The translations under genes were made by a program, and so were the position numbers. The notes beneath the pieces are model-generated. The model was not told the DNA's origin and did not search any database. It saw only the letters and a list, made by a program, of their open reading frames with translations. This document shows positions 1-5,532 of a stretch of DNA of 6,218 nt, piece by piece; positions within the stretch are counted from its first letter, which is position 1, and every line of letters begins with the position of its first letter. Where the stretch lies: positions 1 through 6,218 of the forward strand of contig CAMEPN010000120.1 of assembly GCA_945931735.1 (NCBI GenBank), written 5' to 3'. The stretch is from an uncultured Clostridia bacterium. GTDB lineage: Bacteria; Bacillota; Clostridia; Oscillospirales; Ruminococcaceae.

Positions 1-357
1 ACTTGCAAGCAGATACTTTCTGCTGCCCCCGTCGCCGTAAGGGCCGTCCCACATTTCGTAGCCTGCCTTTGTGGAAATGCAAAGCTCGTCGCGGTAGGCG
101 CGCATTCCCCTGTCAAGTATGCGCCCGAAATTCTCCTCGGCGCTGCCGTTGAATGGGTGGCCGTAATTGTTCGCAATGTCAAAATGGGTTATACCGAGGT
201 CAAAGGCGGTATGCACCATCTTTTCCATGTTCTCAAAGCAGCCCTGATGACCGAAATTCTGCCACAGACCTAGAGATACCGCAGGGAGCTTCAGCCCGCT
301 TTTTCCCGCGCGGTTATATACCATACCGTCATATCTTTTTTCGTTGGGTGAATACAT
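1..357 (-). CDS. Aldo/keto reductase, YghZ/Gpr-like (L-glyceraldehyde 3-phosphate reductase type), N-terminal part
   Basis: The gene starts at 357 and runs off the left edge, so only the first 119 residues of a protein normally near 330 residues are visible. They match the aldo/keto reductase (beta/alpha)8 fold of the AKR14/YghZ-Gpr group: SGLKLPAVSLGLWQNFG (residues 20-36), then GITHFDIANNYG with the catalytic Asp60 and Tyr65, GSAEENFGRIL (71-81), and ISTKAGYEMWDGPYG with the catalytic Lys97 (94-108). The catalytic His, usually in a YSHR motif, would lie beyond the edge. Such enzymes are cytoplasmic NADPH-dependent reductases of small aldehydes, including L-glyceraldehyde 3-phosphate and methylglyoxal; the substrate here cannot be told. 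The start follows AAGGAG at 363-368 with a 5-base spacer. It is the third gene of the minus-strand operon, 9 bases after the mannanase. Family assignment is firm, exact substrate is not. Confidence 0.9.
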   Translation of the reverse strand, partial: MYSPNEKRYDGMVYNRAGKSGLKLPAVSLGLWQNFGHQGCFENMEKMVHTAFDLGITHFDIANNYGHPFNGSAEENFGRILDRGMRAYRDELCISTKAGYEMWDGPYGDGGSRKYLLAS

Positions 358-362
358 AATAA

Positions 363-368
363 CTCCTT
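363..368 (-). promoter_or_regulatory. Ribosome binding site of the aldo/keto reductase, overlapping the mannanase stop codon
   Basis: On the minus strand the sequence reads TAAGGAGTTATTATG. AAGGAG lies 5 bases before the reductase ATG and shares two bases with the TAA stop of the upstream mannanase gene. This fixes the reductase start at 357 and suggests translational coupling: ribosomes ending the mannanase sit on the next gene's binding site. Confidence 0.75.
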
Positions 369-1428
369 ATGAGAAAATGCTGCATATCTTTGATGTCGCG
401 CGGATACCGTTTTCGCCGTTGATAAGTGGCTCGCCCCAGTCCGCCGAAAGGACGGAGCCGTCCCATTCGTTCGCTATATCAAGATATTCAACGCCTCCGC
501 CGTTGCCCTTCCAGCTCCAGCCGAGGTAGCCTATGTTATTTTCCGTGCAGTATTGCATGATATACTGCTCGTCAACGTCGCCGTCGGAATGGGTATACCC
601 GAACTCTCCGACGATAACGCAAAGTCCCTTATCGGTAACGCCTGTCAGATTGCGCGTTATCGACGCCTTGCTCTTTCCCGCCGAGCCGTACATATGTATT
701 GAGAACATCGTGTTCTTGTCGGGATCGGACGCGAAAACCTCCTCGCCGAAGTCGGCAATGCTCTGCCCGTACTGTCCCCAGCCCGCCGCGTCAACAAGGA
801 TAGTATTCTTTATCCCCGCCGCGCGAAGCTTGGGAATAGCCGCGGTGTAGCCGTCGCGCCATGTTTCGCCGCTCCAGTCGCCGACCCATTCGTTAGCGAT
901 GTTGAGGATAACGTATGCCTCGTTTCCGATAAGCGCGTCCTTGACTTCGATCCAGTAGTCGACAGTGTTTTCCAGCATGGAAAGCTCGTTCTTGCCGGTT
1001 ATATCGTGAACCTCAAGTATTGCTATCATGTTCAGCTCTTTGCACTTTTCAACGAGCGACTTCAGCGTATCGGCGCTGTCGCGGTTGTACTGCTGCCCGT
1101 CGCCGCATACGATACGCACCGTGTTCGCTCCCGTTTCGGCGATAGCCTTGAGAGCGGTGTCGTCCTGCGCCGCGAACCAGCTATGCGGGTGGTTTATCCC
1201 GCGCATTACGAACTCGTTTCCGTTCGCGTCAAGCAGCCTTGTCCCGTCGACGGAAAAACCCGTGAGGGCGGCAGGCTCTTCCGCTTCGGAAGTGTCCGTC
1301 TGCTCCGTCTGCGAGGCGGACGATGTATCGCTGCCGATATTGTTTTCGATACCGCCGCCGTCTTTTTGTTCCATGCAGCCCGTCATCATGACCACAAACG
1401 AAAGCAGCAGCGCAGCTAATTTGATCAT
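367..1428 (-). CDS. Lipoprotein endo-beta-mannanase, glycoside hydrolase family 5 (subfamily 8-like)
   Basis: A 353-residue protein predicted to be exported and lipid-anchored. Residues 1-18 form a type II signal peptide with a hydrophobic core and lipobox MTGC, the lipidated residue being Cys18. Residues 19-55 are a low-complexity linker rich in Ser, Thr, Asp, Glu and Gln. The rest is one GH5 (beta/alpha)8 domain: DANGNEFVMRGINHPHSW (67-84), EVHD (139-142), NIANEW with the probable acid/base Glu180, VDAAGWGQY (212-220), FSIHMYG (242-248), IVGEFG with the probable nucleophile Glu275, and the aromatic WSWKGN (304-309). These motifs match bacterial GH5_8 endo-1,4-beta-mannanases better than GH5 cellulases, although automatic annotation may say cellulase. 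There is no carbohydrate-binding module and no dockerin, so it probably acts alone at the cell surface on mannan or glucomannan. The start follows GGAGGA with a 6-base spacer, and the gene begins 12 bases after the diguanylate cyclase stop. Confidence 0.9.
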   Translation of the reverse strand: MIKLAALLLSFVVMMTGCMEQKDGGGIENNIGSDTSSASQTEQTDTSEAEEPAALTGFSVDGTRLLDANGNEFVMRGINHPHSWFAAQDDTALKAIAETGANTVRIVCGDGQQYNRDSADTLKSLVEKCKELNMIAILEVHDITGKNELSMLENTVDYWIEVKDALIGNEAYVILNIANEWVGDWSGETWRDGYTAAIPKLRAAGIKNTILVDAAGWGQYGQSIADFGEEVFASDPDKNTMFSIHMYGSAGKSKASITRNLTGVTDKGLCVIVGEFGYTHSDGDVDEQYIMQYCTENNIGYLGWSWKGNGGGVEYLDIANEWDGSVLSADWGEPLINGENGIRATSKICSIFS

Positions 1429-1440
1429 TATTTCCTCCGA

Positions 1441-2727
1441 TCACTCCGCCGCTTCTTCGGCGGGAATATATTCAACTATCCTGTTTCTGCCGTTATTTTT
1501 GCCGTAGTAAAGCTTTGCGTCGGCGCTGTTGACGAGGATATCGGTATTGTTCTCGCCCGAAAAATGCTGAACGCCGAACGTCATGGAAACGGAGATCTCC
1601 TCCCCGTCGTATTCGCAGCGGAAGCCGCGTATGCGCTCCATTATCCTGTCCATTCTGTCCATCGCTTCATCATCGGAAAGCGCGAACGCGAGCAGAAATT
1701 CCTCCCCGCCCCATCTTGAAGCAATGCCGCAGCCCGAGGTTTCATCGGAAAGTATCGCGGAAACCTCCTTAAGCACAAGATCTCCGCAGGCGTGACCGTA
1801 GCGGTCGTTGAACTTCTTGAACAGGTCAATGTCGCCGATAACCACGGTAAGACCCGTATCGTTCTCATTTGCGGAGTCAAGCATCTCCGCCAGCCGAATA
1901 TTGCAGGCGCGCCTGTTAAGCAGCCCCGTAAGCGGGTCGTTGGAAATAAGCTCCCTGAGCGATGTCTGAAGCTTTACCGCCGCGCGGCCCATATCGCCGA
2001 TCTCGTCGCTGCGGGACAGCATACGCCCGTCGGGAACGCAGTCCGTGTCGCCCTCGGCGATCCTGCCCATAAATCCTGCCGTGACCGTTAGGCTCTGCAC
2101 CATTCTGCTTGCCACGGAAACGCAGACCGCAGCCACGACCGCTGTCAGCAGCCACGATACAGCAAGCGTTCCGACGATAGAAAAGGTAATGGAGCCGATA
2201 ACACCCTCGCGGTTCTTTCCCGCAAAGGTCATTCCGATGACATTTCCGTCAGTATCGGAAAGCGGCATATAGTATCCGTAGTATATCTCGCCGTTTATGT
2301 CAGCCGCTCTGGAATAAAAATCCGTATTCTTATCCAATACCTCCGAAACGACCTCCGACGAAGCGTATGTACCGACAGCCCTTCTGCCATTGGATTGTCT
2401 TACAGTGGTGATGATACGCTCCGAGCCGCTGAACAGGGTTATATCCATATCTGTCGAAGCGGCAATGTTGTCAAAAATATCCGCCTTGATCTCCTGATCG
2501 CTGTAAATGTCACTGGTTATCTTGCGGCTGATAAACGTATTTATGGTGACGCACTCGCTGCGAAGCTCGTTATAGACCTCTTTGTTAAAATTATCGTATA
2601 TCGCCAGCGCGATAATAAAAGACGCTATAATCGACAAAAGCAGCAAAGGAATTACCGCAAGCGATACGATCTTTGCGGTAAGTCCGGAGCTGCCTTTGTG
2701 TTTTTTTGTATCTGTTTTTTTACCCAT
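1441..2727 (-). CDS. Membrane diguanylate cyclase: Cache-like sensor, HAMP and GGDEF domains
   Basis: It makes cyclic di-GMP from two GTP. From the preferred start (428 residues): a short Lys-rich cytoplasmic N-terminus; membrane segment 1 (about 19-44); an extracytoplasmic domain (about 45-178) resembling a single Cache domain, with DITLFSGSERI (95-105), VGTYAS (118-123) and YYGYYMPLSDTDGNVIGMTFAG (149-170 region); membrane segment 2 (about 180-205); a HAMP linker with DEIGDMGRA (241-249); and a GGDEF domain (about 262-420) with DPLTGLLNRR (264-273), metal-binding Asp299 in GDIDLFKKFND, and the active-site loop GGEEF (340-344). The RxxD inhibitory site expected just before the loop reads SGCG, so product inhibition is probably absent. 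There is no EAL domain. The frame stays open to an ATG at 2796, giving 451 residues, but that start has GGG only about 2 bases away and adds an acidic tail; the start at 2727 follows AGGGG with 8 bases. First gene of the operon. What the sensor binds is unknown. Confidence 0.92.
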   Translation of the reverse strand: MGKKTDTKKHKGSSGLTAKIVSLAVIPLLLLSIIASFIIALAIYDNFNKEVYNELRSECVTINTFISRKITSDIYSDQEIKADIFDNIAASTDMDITLFSGSERIITTVRQSNGRRAVGTYASSEVVSEVLDKNTDFYSRAADINGEIYYGYYMPLSDTDGNVIGMTFAGKNREGVIGSITFSIVGTLAVSWLLTAVVAAVCVSVASRMVQSLTVTAGFMGRIAEGDTDCVPDGRMLSRSDEIGDMGRAAVKLQTSLRELISNDPLTGLLNRRACNIRLAEMLDSANENDTGLTVVIGDIDLFKKFNDRYGHACGDLVLKEVSAILSDETSGCGIASRWGGEEFLLAFALSDDEAMDRMDRIMERIRGFRCEYDGEEISVSMTFGVQHFSGENNTDILVNSADAKLYYGKNNGRNRIVEYIPAEEAAE

Positions 2728-2735
2728 TGCCGCTA

Positions 2736-2740
2736 CCCCT
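2736..2740 (-). promoter_or_regulatory. Ribosome binding site supporting the inner start of the diguanylate cyclase
   Basis: AGGGG on the minus strand lies 8 bases before the ATG at 2727. The outer in-frame ATG at 2796 has only AGGG ending 2 bases before it, which is too close for good initiation. The match to AGGAGG is imperfect, so the choice of start is moderate rather than certain. Confidence 0.5.
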
Positions 2741-2843
2741 GTCATGATATAGGGATCATACTCGGAAAAATCGGCGTCAGCCAATATCGCAGGCATATCC
2801 CTGATTTATATATGTATGAAAAAATGCGAATATTTAACCGGCA

Positions 2844-2866
2844 AAAAGCATACAGTAAATGCTTTT
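2844..2866. repeat. 8-bp inverted repeat over the predicted transcription start of the cyclase operon
   Basis: AAAAGCAT (2844-2851) and ATGCTTTT (2859-2866) are perfect reverse complements separated by 7 bases. The repeat begins about 5 bases downstream of the -10 box on the minus strand, so it covers the expected transcription start. It could be an operator bound by a dimeric repressor, or a 5'-end mRNA hairpin. No regulator gene is visible in the window. Confidence 0.55.
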
Positions 2867-2870
2867 GTTT

Positions 2871-2899
2871 ATTATATCACAATCTTGCGGCAATGTCAA
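2871..2899 (-). promoter_or_regulatory. Consensus SigA promoter of the cyclase-mannanase-reductase operon
   Basis: Read on the minus strand, a perfect TTGACA -35 box (2894-2899) is followed by a 17-base spacer and a perfect TATAAT -10 box (2871-2876). The three bases before the -10 are TGA, which also makes an extended -10 element. Transcription should start near 2864, giving a leader of about 137 bases to the preferred start at 2727. It lies 35 bases past the ackA stop, so the operon can be transcribed independently of ackA. The leader shows no motif set typical of a c-di-GMP riboswitch. Confidence 0.85.
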
Positions 2900-2934
2900 C
2901 AAAAAACAAGGAAAAAATCAAATTACGGGGTCAT

Positions 2935-4143
2935 TTACTTCCCGAGCGATTCTACAAGAGACTTTGTATCGCGCGCGATAAGCAGCTCCTCGTTTGTCGG
3001 AACGACCCATACCTCAACCTTGCTGTCGGGAGCGGAAATTCTCGCCAGCTTGCCGCGCAGGCCATTGTTTACGGAGTCGTCAAGCTTTATGCCGAGGTAC
3101 TCCATATTGTGGCAAACGTCAGCGCGCACGTCGTCGGAGTTCTCGCCGATTCCGCCCGTAAAGATAACTGCGTCCAGACCGTTCATAACAGCCGCATAGG
3201 AGCCGATGTACTTCTTTATCTCATAGCGCAGCATTTCGCCAGCGAGCTTAGCCTTTTTGTCGCCGTGCTCCGCTGCGTCGGTGATGTCGCGATTGTCGCT
3301 GGAAATTCCGGAAATGCCGAGGAAGCCCGACTTCTTGTTGAGGTAGTCGCTCATCTCCTTGGGGGAGAGGTGCATCTTGTCCGCGATGAACGTTACAGCC
3401 GAAGCGTCAACGCTGCCGCAGCGTGTTCCCATGATAACGCCGTCAAGAGGCGTGAAGCCCATGGAGGTGTCTATCGACTTGCCGTCCTGTACAGCAGTGA
3501 TGGAGGAGCCGTTTCCGAGGTGGCAGGAAACTATCTTGAGGTCCTTGATATCCTTTCCGAGCGCGTCTGCGAGAGCCTGTGTAACAAATCTGTGCGATGT
3601 GCCGTGGAAGCCGTACTTTCTTACATGGTACTTCTCGTAGCACTCGTAGGGCATACCGTACATATACGCCTTTTCGGGCATGGTCTGGTGGAACGCGGTG
3701 TCAAATACGACTACCTGCGGAGTTGTTTCGGGAATGACCTTCTTGCAGGCTCTCAGCGCGAGCGCGTGAGGGTGATTATGTACGGGAGCAAGCTCGGACA
3801 GGTCGTCTATCTGCTGGATAACCTCGTCGGTAACGAGCGTTGTCTTGTCGAATATCTCTGCGCCCTGAACTATTCTGTGGCCTACTGCGGATATCTCGCT
3901 CATGCTGTCGAGCACCTTTGCGTCGCCGGTCGTGAGCACCTCGACAAGCTTCTCAAATGCCTCGGTGTGAGTGGGGAAGGTGCAGTCCTCCTCGAACTTT
4001 CTGCCGTCGAAGGTGGTGTGCTTGATGTGACCGTCAATGCCGATACGGTCGCAGTTGCCCTTTGCGATAACGCTCTCGTCCTCCATATTTATAAGCTGAT
4101 ACTTGAGGGAAGAGCTGCCTGCGTTGATGACCAGAATTTTCAT
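2935..4143 (-). CDS. ackA: Acetate kinase
   Basis: Cytoplasmic ASKHA-fold kinase that interconverts acetyl phosphate + ADP and acetate + ATP, the last ATP-yielding step of acetate fermentation. The 402-residue length is normal for the family. All main motifs are present: INAGSSSLKYQL with Asn7 (6-17), GHRIVQG with Arg90 (88-94), VFDTAFHQTMP with Asp148 (146-156), KYGFHGTSHRFV with His180 (176-187), CHLGNGSSI (207-215), MGTRCGSVD with Arg241 (238-246), FTGGIGENS (328-336) and VPTNEE with Glu385 (381-386). No key residue is missing. An ATG 17 codons upstream (4194) stays in frame, but it lies only a few bases from the predicted transcription start and adds residues foreign to the family; the ATG at 4143 begins the conserved MKILVINAG and has purine-rich AAGGA sequences before it. 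No phosphotransacetylase gene (pta) is adjacent within the window. It has its own promoter and is divergent from tmcAL. Confidence 0.97.
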   Translation of the reverse strand: MKILVINAGSSSLKYQLINMEDESVIAKGNCDRIGIDGHIKHTTFDGRKFEEDCTFPTHTEAFEKLVEVLTTGDAKVLDSMSEISAVGHRIVQGAEIFDKTTLVTDEVIQQIDDLSELAPVHNHPHALALRACKKVIPETTPQVVVFDTAFHQTMPEKAYMYGMPYECYEKYHVRKYGFHGTSHRFVTQALADALGKDIKDLKIVSCHLGNGSSITAVQDGKSIDTSMGFTPLDGVIMGTRCGSVDASAVTFIADKMHLSPKEMSDYLNKKSGFLGISGISSDNRDITDAAEHGDKKAKLAGEMLRYEIKKYIGSYAAVMNGLDAVIFTGGIGENSDDVRADVCHNMEYLGIKLDDSVNNGLRGKLARISAPDSKVEVWVVPTNEELLIARDTKSLVESLGK

Positions 4144-4168
4144 ATTCCTTGTTTTCCTTTCTTTTATG

Positions 4169-4186
4169 GTCGGCTGCGGCGCCGAC
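4169..4186 (-). other. GC-rich hairpin in the ackA leader
   Basis: On the minus strand GTCGGC, six loop bases and GCCGAC form a perfect 6-bp GC-rich stem about 26 bases before the ackA start, inside the predicted leader. It is followed by CATAAAAG rather than a U-tract, so it is not a standard terminator. It may stabilise the mRNA or affect initiation; function unknown. Confidence 0.5.
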
Positions 4187-4206
4187 TCATGCATAATACC
4201 ACATTT

Positions 4207-4235
4207 ATTTTATAACTTTTTCACAGAAAAATCAA
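4207..4235 (-). promoter_or_regulatory. Probable ackA promoter
   Basis: On the minus strand TTGATT (4230-4235) and TAAAAT (4207-4212) are separated by 17 bases, close to the SigA consensus (four of six and five of six matches). Transcription would start near 4200, leaving a leader of about 57 bases that contains the hairpin at 4169-4186. A second -10-like TATTAT preceded by TGG lies at 4193-4198, but it lacks a -35 box. Confidence 0.6.
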
Positions 4236-4282
4236 GTCTTTTTATCAAAAATTATTGATTTATCGCCGAAATAGGTGTAAAA

Positions 4283-4288
4283 TATAAT
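4283..4288 (+). promoter_or_regulatory. Probable -10 box of the tmcAL promoter
   Basis: A perfect TATAAT sits 62 bases before the tmcAL start codon in the divergent intergenic region. No good -35 box lies at 16-18 bases; the nearest TTGATT (4255-4260) is 22 bases away. The promoter may therefore be weak or need an activator. Transcription would start near 4295. Confidence 0.45.
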
Positions 4289-4294
4289 TCGGAA

Positions 4295-4315
4295 TGACTT
4301 CATATGGTCAAGTCA
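4295..4315. repeat. 6-bp inverted repeat at the predicted tmcAL transcription start
   Basis: TGACTT (4295-4300) and AAGTCA (4310-4315) are perfect reverse complements with a 9-base spacer. The first arm coincides with the expected start site just downstream of TATAAT, a position suited to an operator or a 5' mRNA hairpin. The short arms make chance possible. Confidence 0.35.
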
Positions 4316-4350
4316 GTGATTTTGCATATCAAATACAAGGAGCATGATCC

Positions 4351-5508
4351 ATGAAAACTGCGGCAGTCATCTGCGAATACAACCCATTCCACAACGGACA
4401 CAGATACCAGCTCGAGCAGACGCGCGCGGCGGGCGCAACTCACATCGTCGCGGTCATGAGCGGGAATTTCACGCAGCGCGGCGACGTCGCCGTTTTCGAT
4501 AAATACGCACGCACGCTCACCGCGCTCAAAAACGGCGTCGACCTTGTTATCGAGCTGCCAACTAAATACAGCCTGTCCTCCGCGGAGGGCTTCGCTGCGG
4601 GAGCCGTGGGGATAATAACCGCGCTCGGCTGCGTCGATATGCTGTCATTCGGGAGCGAGAGCGGGGACATCGCCGCTCTGAAAGAAGCCTCCGCCGCCAG
4701 CGAATACGCCGTACACACCGACCTTTTCTTCACGCTTATGCGAAACGGAAAAAGCTATCCCGCCGCGCTCGCAGAGGCGGTCAAGGAATACTACACCGAT
4801 GACGTTTACGAAACGCTAAGCACGCCGAACAACACGCTCGCCGTGGAGTATCTGAACGCCCTCGACAACTGCGGCAGCAGGATAGAGCCGTTCACCGTCG
4901 CGCGGCACGGCGCGGAGCATGACAGCGCGGAGGAAAGCGGCGGCTTTGCCTCGGCTTCTCTGATAAGGAAGAAGATACTTTCGGGGGAGGACTGGTCGGC
5001 GCTGTCCCCTGCGGAAAACGCTCCCTGCGCGGACGTTAAGCGGCTTGAGCGCGCGATACTCGCAAGGCTGCGAGAAATGCGACCCGATGATTTCCTGCGG
5101 CTGTACGACGGCGCGAACGGGCTTGCCGAGCGGCTGTGCAAGGCGGTTCGGAAAGCCTGCACCCTCGACGAGCTTTACCTGCTCACCAAAACAAAGCGGT
5201 ACACCCTCGCAAGGATACGCCGCGCGGTCATGTGCGGTTTTCTCGGGCTGTATAAGGAGCAGCTCACCGTCCCGAACGCGTATATCCGCATACTCGGAAT
5301 GAACGCGCGCGGGCGGGAAATTCTCGCGAAAGCAGACTGCCCCCTCCCGATAGACACATCGCTGAAGAAGCTTTCCGCTTTCAGCCGCGAGGCTCACCGC
5401 CAGGCGGCATTCGAGGAGCGCTGCGGCGACCTGTATTCGCTCGCGTTTGAAAAGCCGCGCCCCTGCGGATATGAATTTACCGCAAAGCCTGTTATAATCG
5501 ACAATTAA
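4351..5508 (+). CDS. tmcAL: tRNA(Met) cytidine acetate ligase (TmcAL, YlbM/DUF795 family)
   Basis: Cytoplasmic enzyme that uses ATP and acetate, through acetyl-AMP, to form N4-acetylcytidine at the wobble position C34 of elongator tRNA(Met), aiding accurate AUG decoding. It has the N-terminal nucleotidyltransferase fold: AVICEYNPFHNGHRYQL (5-21) with the HxGH signature at 14-17, and VMSGNFTQRGDVAVFDKYART (35-55). Further family motifs are ELPTKYSLSSAEGFA (68-82), TPNNTLAVEYLNAL (158-171), the nucleotide-binding-type SASLIRKKIL (201-210), the C-terminal TKRYTLARIRR (281-291), and RILGMNARGREIL (313-325). At 385 residues it is slightly shorter than the roughly 400-415 of known members, with no motif lost. 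The start follows AAGGAG (4337-4342) with an 8-base spacer. It is divergent from ackA and is followed 24 bases later by a DUF4380-like gene on the same strand. Confidence 0.95.
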   Translation: MKTAAVICEYNPFHNGHRYQLEQTRAAGATHIVAVMSGNFTQRGDVAVFDKYARTLTALKNGVDLVIELPTKYSLSSAEGFAAGAVGIITALGCVDMLSFGSESGDIAALKEASAASEYAVHTDLFFTLMRNGKSYPAALAEAVKEYYTDDVYETLSTPNNTLAVEYLNALDNCGSRIEPFTVARHGAEHDSAEESGGFASASLIRKKILSGEDWSALSPAENAPCADVKRLERAILARLREMRPDDFLRLYDGANGLAERLCKAVRKACTLDELYLLTKTKRYTLARIRRAVMCGFLGLYKEQLTVPNAYIRILGMNARGREILAKADCPLPIDTSLKKLSAFSREAHRQAAFEERCGDLYSLAFEKPRPCGYEFTAKPVIIDN

Positions 5509-5532
5509 TAATATACAGCGGAGGAACATAAA

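Noticed and set aside
1006..1507. Two overlapping plus-strand open frames opposite the mannanase N-terminus
   Set aside because: They are antisense to the signal peptide, linker and GH5 start, have low-complexity translations and no convincing ribosome binding site.
2728..2864. c-di-GMP riboswitch in the cyclase leader
   Set aside because: The characteristic conserved core of the GEMM-type riboswitch is not present on reading the leader. A covariance search would settle this.
2900..2934. Possible terminator after ackA, because of two T6 tracts on the minus strand
   Set aside because: No GC-rich stem precedes the T tracts; only a 4-bp AAAT/ATTT pairing can be drawn. Read-through into the cyclase operon remains possible.
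4144..4194. Upstream in-frame ATG adding 17 residues to AckA
   Set aside because: The extra residues are not part of the family, the conserved N-terminus begins at MKILVINAG, and the upstream ATG lies within a few bases of the predicted transcription start.
2395..4215. A 606-codon open frame on the plus strand, opposite ackA and the start of the cyclase
   Set aside because: It is fully antisense to two genes with clear family motifs, spans their intergenic promoter, has no recognisable domain, and is explained by codon bias of ackA on the other strand.
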